Shown here one piece after another: positions 25,452 through 33,189 of a stretch of DNA of 64,000 nt. Under the pieces are notes generated by a model, which did not search any database, had not been told where the DNA came from, and worked only from the letters and a program-made list of their open reading frames with translations. This DNA is from Clostridia bacterium (GTDB lineage: Bacteria > Bacillota > Clostridia > Acetivibrionales > DSM-2933). The stretch spans positions 45,652 to 109,651 of the forward strand of contig JAOAEJ010000060.1 in assembly GCA_026416815.1 (NCBI GenBank), written 5' to 3'. Each line of letters opens with the position of its first letter. Position 1 is the stretch's first letter. The position numbers were made by a program, and so were the translations under genes.

Positions 25452-25958
25452 TTACTTCTTTCCCCAGTTTGAAAACAACTCTTTATTCTGATTTAAAAAG
25501 TCCCTTGATATTACAATATTAGTCCCGTCATCAGTTTTATTCTCCTTTAAAACCGGTACAGGGTTACAGCCGCCTTTTACCTTTTCTACCTGATCTATCT
25601 TAAACCTGTTTCTGCAGTTCTGGCATACCAGTTCATCTCCCTGCTGCTCATAATAGCCTTTGCCGGAATCAAAGCACACCTGGCATGTATTCAGTGCAGT
25701 TCTGATTGAACCGTCCTGTGCTTTAACCGCAATTACCTCCATATTGGTTTTACCCACCTTGTACGGATAAAACTTGGCTATTTCAGTTACTTCGCTCTTT
25801 GGTATTTTGAGATCGCCCCCTGCTGACGCTTCACTATCTCCTCCACCCGTAGACTTTACAAGGAAAAAGCCTGCAATTAAAACTGCAGCTATTATCCCTA
25901 TAACAACAAATTTCCTTTTACCACCATTGGCAGCTAAGTTTTTATTTTTGCTATTCAT
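25452..25958 (-). CDS. Membrane-anchored DUF2318 protein, 168 aa
   Basis: One N-terminal TM (FVVIGIIAAVLIAGFFLV) and a short linker lead to the DUF2318 domain with CQVCFDSGKGYYEQQ, CQNCRNRF and GGCNPVPV. The domain is strongly similar to that of the 286-aa protein at 9733; the chief difference is the missing ~110-residue linker. Both end in FSNW. Cys pairs point to an extracytoplasmic metal or redox centre. A box lies at 26013-26030 and a hairpin follows the stop, so it is a single-gene unit. Confidence 0.82.
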   Translation of the reverse strand: MNSKNKNLAANGGKRKFVVIGIIAAVLIAGFFLVKSTGGGDSEASAGGDLKIPKSEVTEIAKFYPYKVGKTNMEVIAVKAQDGSIRTALNTCQVCFDSGKGYYEQQGDELVCQNCRNRFKIDQVEKVKGGCNPVPVLKENKTDDGTNIVISRDFLNQNKELFSNWGKK

Positions 25959-26012
25959 AATTTAACTCCCACCCTCAATAAAGTTTTCATACGCGTATCT
26001 TATCAGCTTGAT

Positions 26013-26030
26013 ATGAAGATTTTATGAAGA
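26013..26030 (-). promoter_or_regulatory. Direct-repeat box upstream of the short DUF2318 gene
   Basis: Minus strand reads CTTCATAAAATCTTCATA, the perfect direct-repeat form, 54 bp before the start codon. Confidence 0.75.
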
Positions 26031-26128
26031 AGGGAAAAATTTTTCAAATTCTATTTCATATTAAATTTTTTATCTTTATTAGTAAGTTATACTATGAAGC
26101 TTTCGACGCAGCCTTTCAATGAAGTAAA

Positions 26129-26186
26129 CTCTATAAACGGAATGAAACCTGACAAGAATCTGTCAGGTTTCATTCCGTTTATAGAG
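26129..26186. terminator. 58-nt near-perfect palindrome after the third-copy Met-rich gene
   Basis: Two perfect 26-nt arms (first arm begins CTCTATAAACGG, second ends CCGTTTATAGAG) surround a 6-nt loop, 17 bp after the stop at 26204. It can end transcription on the minus strand, but it is far longer than the other terminators here. Confidence 0.6.
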
Positions 26187-26203
26187 CTTATTTCACACAG
26201 CAC

Positions 26204-26482
26204 TTACATGCCGCCCATCATACCCATATTTCCTTGCATGTTCATACCGCCCATATTTCCATTCATTCCACCCATCATGCCCATACCACCCATATGGTTG
26301 TGCATCATCATGCCGCCTTTCATGTTCATATTCCCCTGCATGTTATAGCCAGAGCCCATATTCATCATCTGATTTTGTGCATTATACCCACTAAACAGAT
26401 TAATACCCCAGAGTATTACAAAGCTTATTACTATACCCGCCAGAGATACCACCGCTAATTTAAACCATCCGTTATTAAGCAT
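26204..26482 (-). CDS. Met-rich single-TM protein of the third, reduced operon copy, 92 aa
   Basis: It begins MLNNGWFKLAVVSLAGIVIS, like the second TM segment of the operon A and B Met-repeat proteins (NNSWLRLALFSFVG; NNGWLKLAVVSFVG). The tail has Met/Asn/Gly runs such as NMKGGMMMHNHMGGMGMMGG. It therefore equals a Met-repeat protein lacking the first TM. It lies 20 bp after the zinc-ribbon gene and shares its sigma-54 promoter. Copper binding is inferred from the Met/His content. Confidence 0.75.
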   Translation of the reverse strand: MLNNGWFKLAVVSLAGIVISFVILWGINLFSGYNAQNQMMNMGSGYNMQGNMNMKGGMMMHNHMGGMGMMGGMNGNMGGMNMQGNMGMMGGM

Positions 26483-26502
26483 AACATCCGACCTCCTTAT
26501 AA

Positions 26503-26820
26503 TTATACATTTTCAACTTCTTTTACATTCTCACCGCAGCAAGAACAAGTTAGTTCTTGACCACAGTATGGACAGATTTTCCACCCGCACTCCACCTCTT
26601 TGTCGCAAAGCGGGCACTTTTCTTTTGCTTTCGCTGTCTTTTTCCCTAAAAAAGCATTTTTAGCTTTTTGCACATCTTCCTCTGTGAATAGATAGTTTTT
26701 GATAGCTACCGCAATACCTGCTACCAACCCGATTATAAAAAGTACGAACAATACTTTTATCAGGAATAGCAATGCAACTGATATTGTTCCCGCAAATCCT
26801 ACGCCTGTTCCCATATACAT
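26503..26820 (-). CDS. Single-unit membrane protein with zinc ribbon (third copy), 105 aa
   Basis: The frame is open from 26853, but GGAGGAGGTCAT directly before the ATG at 26818-26820 marks the better start. One TM region is followed by KCPLCDKEVECGWKICPYCG and CSCCG, two ribbon halves. It corresponds to the second half of the operon B protein at 18202. Upstream DNA to about 26964 still shows a decayed first TM unit. A near-perfect sigma-54 promoter (27026-27042) drives the gene, and the Met-rich gene follows it. Confidence 0.72.
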   Translation of the reverse strand: MYMGTGVGFAGTISVALLFLIKVLFVLFIIGLVAGIAVAIKNYLFTEEDVQKAKNAFLGKKTAKAKEKCPLCDKEVECGWKICPYCGQELTCSCCGENVKEVENV

Positions 26821-27025
26821 ATGACCTCCTCCAAAGTTTCTTCTAAATCCCATACTTGCCCTGATACGTGTTCCGAATAAAAGTACATAGATACGCTATA
26901 AAGCTATAACCCCCTTTAACACTGCTGCTGTAAGCCTAAAGATGAGGCTACCTTTATGCGCTATTTGTTATCTCACCTCCCTGGTACAAAATCACTTGAG
27001 CTATTGCATTTTCACTAATATATTT

Positions 27026-27042
27026 AAGCAAGAAGCGTGCCA
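27026..27042 (-). promoter_or_regulatory. Sigma-54 promoter upstream of the third-copy operon
   Basis: Minus strand reads TGGCACGCTTCTTGCTT, a full match to the -24/-12 consensus TGGCACG-N4-TTGC. It is about 205 bp upstream of the chosen start codon, leaving a long leader. The rest of 26854-27200 holds a decayed coding remnant and no other gene I can support. Confidence 0.85.
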
Positions 27043-27200
27043 CCTCAACTTAGTTTTTCTAAACTAATACTTAACATGTGAAGATTGGCTGCTTTATCCT
27101 ACAATAAGTACTCGGCTATAAACCACTAAAAGACTCTTAAACAAAAACAACTGTTCAAAATCCTACACCACACTGTAGAGAATCGAACATTGGTGTTAAT

Positions 27201-27236
27201 AAAAAGCTAAGCAGTAATCATTACCACTTAGCTTTC
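27201..27236 (-). terminator. Terminator overlapping the end of the response-regulator gene
   Basis: AAAGCTAAG and CTTAGCTTT arms with a 15-nt loop and T-run on the minus strand; the stop codon lies inside the first arm. Confidence 0.8.
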
Positions 27237-28589
27237 CCAATTGAGTTTATACTTTTCCATCCTGTAAATTAGTGCATGTCTTGATATTCCGAGAAGCTTT
27301 GCCGCTTTGGTCTGATTACCCTTGCACTTTTCAATAGCTTGCCTTACCAGACTTTCCTCCACTGCCTCCAAGGATATACCGCTATCTGGCAATACAAAAG
27401 TATCTTTTTTATCTGAATATGCTCCTTTTACTATTTCCTTTGGCAGCATGGAGGCTGTAATTCTGCCGTCAGCTGACAGTATAACCATTCTTTCAATTAC
27501 ATTTTCAAGTTCTCTTATATTGCCTGGAAAGATGTATTTCTCCAACAACCTGAAAGTTTCCTCTTCTATTGTAATTTTATCTTTGTTCATCTCTCTTGAA
27601 TACATATTGGCAAAGAACACCGCAAGCTGTCTTATATCGTCTGCTCTCTCCCTAAGAGCAGGTAGATGGATAGGTATTACCTTCAACCGATACAGCAAAT
27701 CCTCTCGAAATCTTCCTTCCCCAACCATTTTTTCAAGATCTCTGTTGGTAGCTGCAATTATCCTTACGTCCGCTTTTACTACATCCGTTCCGCCTACTCT
27801 TTCAAACTCACGTTCCTGCAATGCCCTTAGTATCTTGACTTGAAGAGGAAGGCTTAATTCGCCTATCTCGTCTAGGAATAACGTTCCTCCCTGCGCCCTG
27901 TCAAACCTACCTGGTTTCCTTCCTTGCGCCCCGGTAAAAGCACCCTTCTCATAGCCAAACAACTCGCTTTCCAGTAAGTTCTCAGGTATTGCTCCACAGT
28001 TAACTTTTATATAAGGCTTATCCTTCCTGGAACTCCTATTGTGTATAGCACTAGCAATCATCTCCTTGCCAGTTCCACTTTCCCCGGTAATCAACACTGT
28101 AGCAGGAGTATCAGCCACTTTCTCTATTATCTCAAAAACTTCTTTCATGCAAGCACTGCTACCTATAATTTTATCATCGTAGCTTTCAGAAATCCTATCT
28201 CTGAGATATTCAATTTCCTTGTTTAACTGCTCAATATTCAACGCCTTTCTAATGGTCAGCTTCAATTCTTCAATATCAAAAGGCTTTGATATATAATCAA
28301 GAGCGCCTAGTTTCATTGCCTCAACGGCAGTACATGTACTTCCATGGGCTGTTATCATTATTACCGGAACTTTGTCATTGATAGTCTTTATCCTTTTTAA
28401 CACCTCCATGCCATCAACTACAGGCATTCTATAGTCTAGTATCACCAAGTCAGGATCTTTATCTACAAATAAATTGAAGGCTTCTTCCCCATTGGCGGCT
28501 TCAATTGTCTCAATACCTATTTCCTTCAAGTTTTTTGCCAGTATCCAACGCATATTCTTCTCATCATCCGCAATCAACAGCCTTTTCAT
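27228..28589 (-). CDS. NtrC-family sigma-54-dependent response regulator, 453 aa
   Basis: A receiver domain (residues 1-120) has the acidic DD pair at 8-9, phosphorylation Asp52 in VILDYRMP, and a Lys in ISKPF. The AAA+ domain (~140-370) has Walker A GESGTGKE and the sigma-54 contact loop GAFTGA, both intact. The C-terminus is a Fis-type HTH (KGNQTKAAKLLGISRHALIY). It should melt sigma-54 promoters when phosphorylated by the kinase encoded 6 bp upstream. Its own operon has a sigma-54 promoter (30617), implying positive feedback. The layout resembles ZraSR and similar metal or envelope-stress systems. Confidence 0.95.
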   Translation of the reverse strand: MKRLLIADDEKNMRWILAKNLKEIGIETIEAANGEEAFNLFVDKDPDLVILDYRMPVVDGMEVLKRIKTINDKVPVIMITAHGSTCTAVEAMKLGALDYISKPFDIEELKLTIRKALNIEQLNKEIEYLRDRISESYDDKIIGSSACMKEVFEIIEKVADTPATVLITGESGTGKEMIASAIHNRSSRKDKPYIKVNCGAIPENLLESELFGYEKGAFTGAQGRKPGRFDRAQGGTLFLDEIGELSLPLQVKILRALQEREFERVGGTDVVKADVRIIAATNRDLEKMVGEGRFREDLLYRLKVIPIHLPALRERADDIRQLAVFFANMYSREMNKDKITIEEETFRLLEKYIFPGNIRELENVIERMVILSADGRITASMLPKEIVKGAYSDKKDTFVLPDSGISLEAVEESLVRQAIEKCKGNQTKAAKLLGISRHALIYRMEKYKLNWES

Positions 28590-28595
28590 GAGCCC

Positions 28596-29993
28596 TTATC
28601 CCTCCTCTGCATGGAACAATATTTCAAATGTGCTTCCCCTACCAACTTTGCTATAGACATTTATAACCCCGTTGTTTTCTTCGACAATCCTATTTACTAT
28701 TGAAAGCCCGAGACCTGTCCCTTCAGGCTTAGTTGTGAAAAACGGATTAAAAATACTGTTTAAGTCTTTTTCATCTATACCTATCCCGGTGTCACTAAAC
28801 GATACCTTTATAGTATTACTGCCTATATTTGCAGTTGAAATAATAAGCTTTCCTCCTTGAGGCATAGCCTGTACAGCGTTAAAAATTATATTAATGAATG
28901 CCTGCTTTATCTGATCTGTGTCTATGTTGACATTACCGATATCTGACGGCTCAAATACAGTGTAGATACTATACTGGGAAAAGTACTTTCCTGTAACTGT
29001 TAATACTTCATCTAAAATATTATTCAAATTGCAAGATGCTTTTTGACCCTTGCCAGGCTTACCAAAGTCCATAAGTGCCTTGATTACTTTATTGGTACGC
29101 TCTACCTCCTCATCTATTATTTCTAACTCACCAACCGCCTCAGTGTTCTCCTTAAGCTCATTTTTCATGGTCTGAGCAATTGCCTTGATAATCCCAAGGG
29201 GATTTCTTATTTCATGGGCGACTCCGGCCGCAAGTTCTCCAAGTGCTGCAAGCTTTTCATTCCTCTGCAGCTGCTGCTCAAGTTTTTTCATTTCAGTAAT
29301 ATCGTCTACTATAATTACAGCACCTTTATTGACGTTTTCAAAATTCAAAGGGAATAAGCCGATTTTTATAATCCTCTCAATACTACTCTCCTTAGAATAT
29401 ATTTCTATATTAGGGCTTGGTTTATTGCTATAAAATCCATCGCTTACTTTTCGCTTTACCTCTTCACAACATGCAAATATCTCAAGAAAATTCTGACCAA
29501 TGCAGTCATAATTAATATTAAGAATCCTCTTTGCCTCACAGTTAATCATTGTAATAAGCATATCAGTGTTTACTGAGATAACACCGCTTTTGATACTATT
29601 TATAATACCTTTTGTATATCCTTCAAGAAGAATATATCTTTTAAGTTCATCCTCCAGCTTTAGTAGGCTGCTATTTTTCTTTTCTACAAGAATACCGGTT
29701 ACTATACCTACAGCAAAAAACAGAATTACATCCAAAAGTTCCTTAAGTATCTGCCACCCAAGTGTATTAAGCGAAAGCAGCGCGAAAGGAGAGTATATTA
29801 CCCCTACAGCCAGTGAAGTTACAGTCCCACCTTTAAACCCATACTTGAATGCTGCCAGTATTATGGGGATAAAATATAGAAGCCTGTAAAAGCTGTGGAT
29901 AGGCAAGTCAGAAGAGTCAGTAAAATAGTGTAGCACACTTATACCTGACACCATTAATATAATTATTGTTTTATACCCTATAAGCCTTTTCAT
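28596..29993 (-). CDS. Membrane sensor histidine kinase, 465 aa
   Basis: About five TM helices fill residues 1-110 with almost no external loop, so the signal is probably sensed in the membrane. A PAS-like region (~125-235) follows, then HisKA with the phosphoryl site in GVAHEIRNPLG, and a catalytic domain with N, G1 and G2 boxes (NIIFNAVQAMPQG, DTGIGID, GTGLGLSI). It phosphorylates the regulator encoded directly downstream. It overlaps the zinc-ribbon gene upstream by 4 bp, giving a four-gene operon. Confidence 0.92.
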   Translation of the reverse strand: MKRLIGYKTIIILMVSGISVLHYFTDSSDLPIHSFYRLLYFIPIILAAFKYGFKGGTVTSLAVGVIYSPFALLSLNTLGWQILKELLDVILFFAVGIVTGILVEKKNSSLLKLEDELKRYILLEGYTKGIINSIKSGVISVNTDMLITMINCEAKRILNINYDCIGQNFLEIFACCEEVKRKVSDGFYSNKPSPNIEIYSKESSIERIIKIGLFPLNFENVNKGAVIIVDDITEMKKLEQQLQRNEKLAALGELAAGVAHEIRNPLGIIKAIAQTMKNELKENTEAVGELEIIDEEVERTNKVIKALMDFGKPGKGQKASCNLNNILDEVLTVTGKYFSQYSIYTVFEPSDIGNVNIDTDQIKQAFINIIFNAVQAMPQGGKLIISTANIGSNTIKVSFSDTGIGIDEKDLNSIFNPFFTTKPEGTGLGLSIVNRIVEENNGVINVYSKVGRGSTFEILFHAEEG

Positions 29994-30262
29994 CTTTTCC
30001 CACTACTCTCAATGCTTTTTTCACAATACGGGCAAAATTTCCATGAGGAATTGATTCTTTCACCACAGCTATTGCACTTCTTTTTTAATGTTTCCTTGCA
30101 AATAGGACATATGTTGAAGTTATCTTCTACAGGGTTACGACAATTGGGGCATGTCTTTCTTTGTTGTGAGTTAATATACGCCTGAGAACTGTTTCTGCTG
30201 ACAACAGTGTAATATATTATTATGGCTAATATTATTAAGAGAAATAGAACCATTTTCATCAC
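29990..30262 (-). CDS. Single-TM protein with double zinc ribbon, 90 aa
   Basis: An N-terminal TM (residues 1-20) is followed by CPNCRNPVEDNFNICPICKE and CNSCGERINSSWKFCPYCEK, two ribbons that should be cytoplasmic. It overlaps both neighbours by 4 bp (ATGA junctions), so translation is coupled with the histidine kinase. A link to signalling, for example holding the kinase or sensing zinc or copper, is inferred from this arrangement. Confidence 0.75.
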   Translation of the reverse strand: MMKMVLFLLIILAIIIYYTVVSRNSSQAYINSQQRKTCPNCRNPVEDNFNICPICKETLKKKCNSCGERINSSWKFCPYCEKSIESSGKR

Positions 30263-30582
30263 CCTTTATTTTTTATCTGACTGCCACACTCTGGACACAC
30301 CTTCCAACGATCACTTTCAATCTTGCATCCACACTTTAAACAGTTATTAGCCTTTGGCTTTGGTCTTAATAATTCAAATATTGCAAATACGGCAATTACA
30401 AATACGATGAGCACAGCATACCTTGAATCTGTGGTGTAATAATCACCGTGCATTCTCCCATGCATACCCATTCCCATTCGATTATTGTATTGCATTAGTA
30501 TAGGTGCTATAAGGAAGTTATAAATCACGACTAATCCCAACACCACAAGCAACAAATTGATTATTTTTTTTCTTTTATTCAT
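30259..30582 (-). CDS. Two-TM Met/His-loop protein with zinc ribbon, first gene of the sensor operon, 107 aa
   Basis: GAGGTGATTTAT precedes the ATG at 30580-30582, so that start is preferred over the GTG three codons upstream. Two TM helices flank an outer loop NRMGMGMHGRMHGDYY with four Met and two His, and a zinc ribbon (CLKCGC...CPECGS) ends the protein. The loop looks like a Cu(I) site linked through the membrane to a cytoplasmic ribbon, next to a kinase. It could be the sensor's input subunit. It is driven by the sigma-54 promoter at 30617. Confidence 0.75.
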   Translation of the reverse strand: MNKRKKIINLLLVVLGLVVIYNFLIAPILMQYNNRMGMGMHGRMHGDYYTTDSRYAVLIVFVIAVFAIFELLRPKPKANNCLKCGCKIESDRWKVCPECGSQIKNKG

Positions 30583-30616
30583 ATAAATCACCTCGCTAGC
30601 GCTCTGCTTAAATTAA

Positions 30617-30633
30617 TAGCAAAAATCGTGCCA
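30617..30633 (-). promoter_or_regulatory. Sigma-54 promoter of the sensor-kinase operon
   Basis: Minus strand reads TGGCACGATTTTTGCTA, a full match to TGGCACG-N4-TTGC. Transcription would start near 30606, about 24 nt before the start codon. Confidence 0.88.
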
Positions 30634-30684
30634 GCCTAAAAATAAAACCATAACTGCAGTAATAGTTCTATTTTAAATAAAAGT

Positions 30685-30702
30685 TATGGAGTTTTTATGT
30701 AG
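30685..30702 (-). promoter_or_regulatory. Direct-repeat box upstream of the sensor operon's sigma-54 promoter
   Basis: Minus strand reads CTACATAAAAACTCCATA, 52 bp upstream of the -24 element. It is the one box that combines with a sigma-54 promoter, so it may be an upstream activator site here. Confidence 0.5.
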
Positions 30703-30829
30703 AAATTAAAAATATAGTTTGATAATTATTACAATTATAAATGTCCAAAAAATTCTTTGCACTATCAAATACTTCCATTGTGTTATAATAACTCTAGAAT
30801 AATCTTGTCGATAAAAGGAGGTTGACAAT

Positions 30830-32098
30830 TTGGCAACTATGAATCTTGATGGACTAGTAAAGATATATAAACAAGATAGGGAGTCAGTATATAACACATG
30901 GTTTATTTATAACGAAACCAGAATGAAAGCTTTCCGTTCAATTCGCAGGGGGGTTTTAGATGTAATAGCTGCAATTAAAAACGGTACTTTTGGAAACGAT
31001 TTCAAAGGCTCTCCCTTGGAGTTTGTATTAAACTGTATAACTGAGCAAAAGCAAGTCTTTGAAGGTGCGGCACATCCATTTTACTGGAAACCAAAGCTTA
31101 GGATACCCGATATATACGAAAATGAGGAAAACAAACAGATTTTCGGTCAGTTTCTAGAATCCTGTTTATCAGCTACCAGTGCCGATAAGTTAATAAAAGA
31201 AATTGTAAAACTCGATAGTTACAGTATTAAAGGCTTGGGACCTGCGGTTGCCAATATTCTATATTTCCTCCACCCTACGCTAATGCCTCCATTTAATACT
31301 GCCATGGTATATGGCTTTAATGCATTGTTTAATGATAAAAAGAAGCTCGGCTCCTGGAAACAGTATCTTGAAATGCGTGAAATAATTATCAGTACCAATG
31401 AAAAGCTTAACCCAAATTTATCAAAAGATTTAGGTGCTATATCAGGCTTGTTGTTCGATATTGGGATCGGTAAAATAGCCTTAGATGGAAATTGGGAAGC
31501 AGCTTTAACGTTTGAAAAAGATAAACTTGAAAAGGCCTTGAAAAAACGCCATTCTGAAGTTCAACAAGAAATTGAGGAAGAAAATGAGCATCTCAGAATG
31601 CAGTTCATGCTTACAGAAATCGGAAGAAATCTGGGCTACGATGTCTTCGTTGCATATAATGATAGAACAAAATCTCTTGATGGAAAAAGTCTCGAATTTA
31701 TCACCCTTTCAAAATTACCTCCTATGGACATACCTCAAGATGTTATAAAAACAATATCTTTGATAGATGTTATATGGGTTAATAAAGAGTCAAAAGAGAT
31801 TGAATGTGCATTTGAAATAGAAAAAAGCACTTCTATATATTCAGGTATCCTGCGCCTTATAGACCTTGCCTCATCGCTTGGAGATAAACAGTATAACTTT
31901 TTTCTGGTGGCTCCAGATTCGCGTGAGAAAGAAATCTTAGCCCAATTAAACAGGCCTTCATTCAAAAGCATTGATTGTGTTAAATTGAGGTATATCCTAT
32001 TCTCCAGCTTACGAAACAACTGCAACGGCTTATGTACTTTTGGTGATGATTATAAGATATTATTCAAGATAGCAAAAGGAGTGGACTGCTGTTGTTAG
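30830..32098 (+). CDS. Putative PD-(D/E)XK-type nuclease, lone restriction-like protein, 422 aa
   Basis: Start is TTG at 30830 behind AAAGGAGGTTGACAAT. The middle (residues ~125-155) has [16 protein letters not shown], like helix-hairpin-helix DNA-binding segments. The C-terminal third shows a nuclease-like core: [10 protein letters not shown], then [20 protein letters not shown] and [14 protein letters not shown], a D-x(n)-ExE arrangement typical of restriction-endonuclease folds. No methyltransferase is adjacent. It is the only plus-strand gene in this stretch and has no CTTCATA box. A defence role is likely but not proven. Confidence 0.55.
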   Translation: MATMNLDGLVKIYKQDRESVYNTWFIYNETRMKAFRSIRRGVLDVIAAIKNGTFGNDFKGSPLEFVLNCITEQKQVFEGAAHPFYWKPKLRIPDIYENEENKQIFGQFLESCLSATSADKLIKEIVKLDSYSIKGLGPAVANILYFLHPTLMPPFNTAMVYGFNALFNDKKKLGSWKQYLEMREIIISTNEKLNPNLSKDLGAISGLLFDIGIGKIALDGNWEAALTFEKDKLEKALKKRHSEVQQEIEEENEHLRMQFMLTEIGRNLGYDVFVAYNDRTKSLDGKSLEFITLSKLPPMDIPQDVIKTISLIDVIWVNKESKEIECAFEIEKSTSIYSGILRLIDLASSLGDKQYNFFLVAPDSREKEILAQLNRPSFKSIDCVKLRYILFSSLRNNCNGLCTFGDDYKILFKIAKGVDCCC

Positions 32099-32240
32099 TC
32101 CACCCCTCTCATATATCCACTTACTTCCGTAGTATCTTTTTTGAGCACAAGGTATACTTCTTTTTAAAACCCTTACAATTATAAACTAGTATTTAGTAAA
32201 TCGGTTAAGGTTATTAGTGATTTTAATATTATAACTCTTT

Positions 32241-33083
32241 CTAGTGATGATGGTGGAATAGTTTATTTAGGATTCCACCTTTTTCATTCTCCGGCTGTTT
32301 TACGGGTTCATCTTTAGCCTCTAGCTGCTTATTTCGTACATTGTTTTCTTTGTTCGTTTCTGGAGATGGTACACCTGCTCCACCACTATCTTTTTGTTTA
32401 ATATTTACTTCCGATTTGGCTGCGAGAACAGGATTAGTTGTTTCTTTAGTAACGGTAACAGCTTTTGCACTCTGCTTTTGAGGGAGTGACTTTTGTGTGA
32501 TATTGTTCTGATTATTGGTATTTGTGGCAGCAGAACTAAGTTTCTCTACAACCTTTATATAGTAGTTAAATTTGCCTTGATTACATGTTATGGCAAAATC
32601 GTTATAGGGAGCAAAATTTACTGACATCTCTTTTCCTGTAATCGGAATTACCATACCAAACTTTTCTATTAATATTTTTCCACTGCATTCTTCATTGTTG
32701 GCTAACCTAAAAACCCAGTTTGTTCTTAGGCCTTTTTGTACAAGAATAACATCCGGGGAAAGCTGCCACGAGTTGCTTTCTACAATCACTTTCTGTTCAT
32801 ATCCAGTAATCTCCGATATCTTAACACTATTTAATCCTGTAGACATTTTAGTTTTGATTATTTGATTTGATGTTTTATTTGATTGTAAATCCATTAATGG
32901 ACTCTTAGACTTTACACCTGATAAATCATCAGTTGTATGACATATTTCCTTCTCTGCTTTTATAGACCCTTGATTTGGAATCAGTTTAGCGCCAGCTATA
33001 AAAAATAAGATTATACAAAGACTTATTACAACAGCTACATTAAATAAATTTGTTCTAATGGAAGTAATAACTTTCAAGCACAT
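32241..33083 (-). CDS. Membrane-anchored cupredoxin-like protein with natural His tail, 280 aa
   Basis: One TM near residues 12-30 precedes a cupredoxin-like domain (residues ~90-185; SWQLSPDVILVQKGLRTNWV, then FAITCNQGKFNYYIKVVE). It resembles the two cupredoxin domains of the 619-aa fusion protein but lacks their CWMGM motif, keeping one Cys in each half (NEECSGK, ITCNQG). A disordered Lys/Gln/Pro/Glu tail ends in HHHH. The four-His end and the Cys pair could bind copper. A weak box lies at 33126. Confidence 0.72.
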   Translation of the reverse strand: MCLKVITSIRTNLFNVAVVISLCIILFFIAGAKLIPNQGSIKAEKEICHTTDDLSGVKSKSPLMDLQSNKTSNQIIKTKMSTGLNSVKISEITGYEQKVIVESNSWQLSPDVILVQKGLRTNWVFRLANNEECSGKILIEKFGMVIPITGKEMSVNFAPYNDFAITCNQGKFNYYIKVVEKLSSAATNTNNQNNITQKSLPQKQSAKAVTVTKETTNPVLAAKSEVNIKQKDSGGAGVPSPETNKENNVRNKQLEAKDEPVKQPENEKGGILNKLFHHHH

Positions 33084-33125
33084 CCCACCCTTTTATAGAA
33101 TATATGTAATATTATTCTATAAAAC

Positions 33126-33143
33126 TGTAAAGATTTTATGACT
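33126..33143 (-). promoter_or_regulatory. Degenerate direct-repeat box upstream of the cupredoxin-like gene
   Basis: Minus strand reads AGTCATAAAATCTTTACA; the core spacing is kept but both half sites are changed. The start codon is 42 bp downstream. Confidence 0.45.
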
Positions 33144-33189
33144 ACACTAAAAAAGTCTTATTATTTCCCTGTCCAATTAAAAACTTTTC

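Noticed and set aside
27070..27090. TGTGAAGATTGG near the sigma-54 promoter as a sixteenth direct-repeat box
   Set aside because: Only one half site is recognisable; the second is lost.
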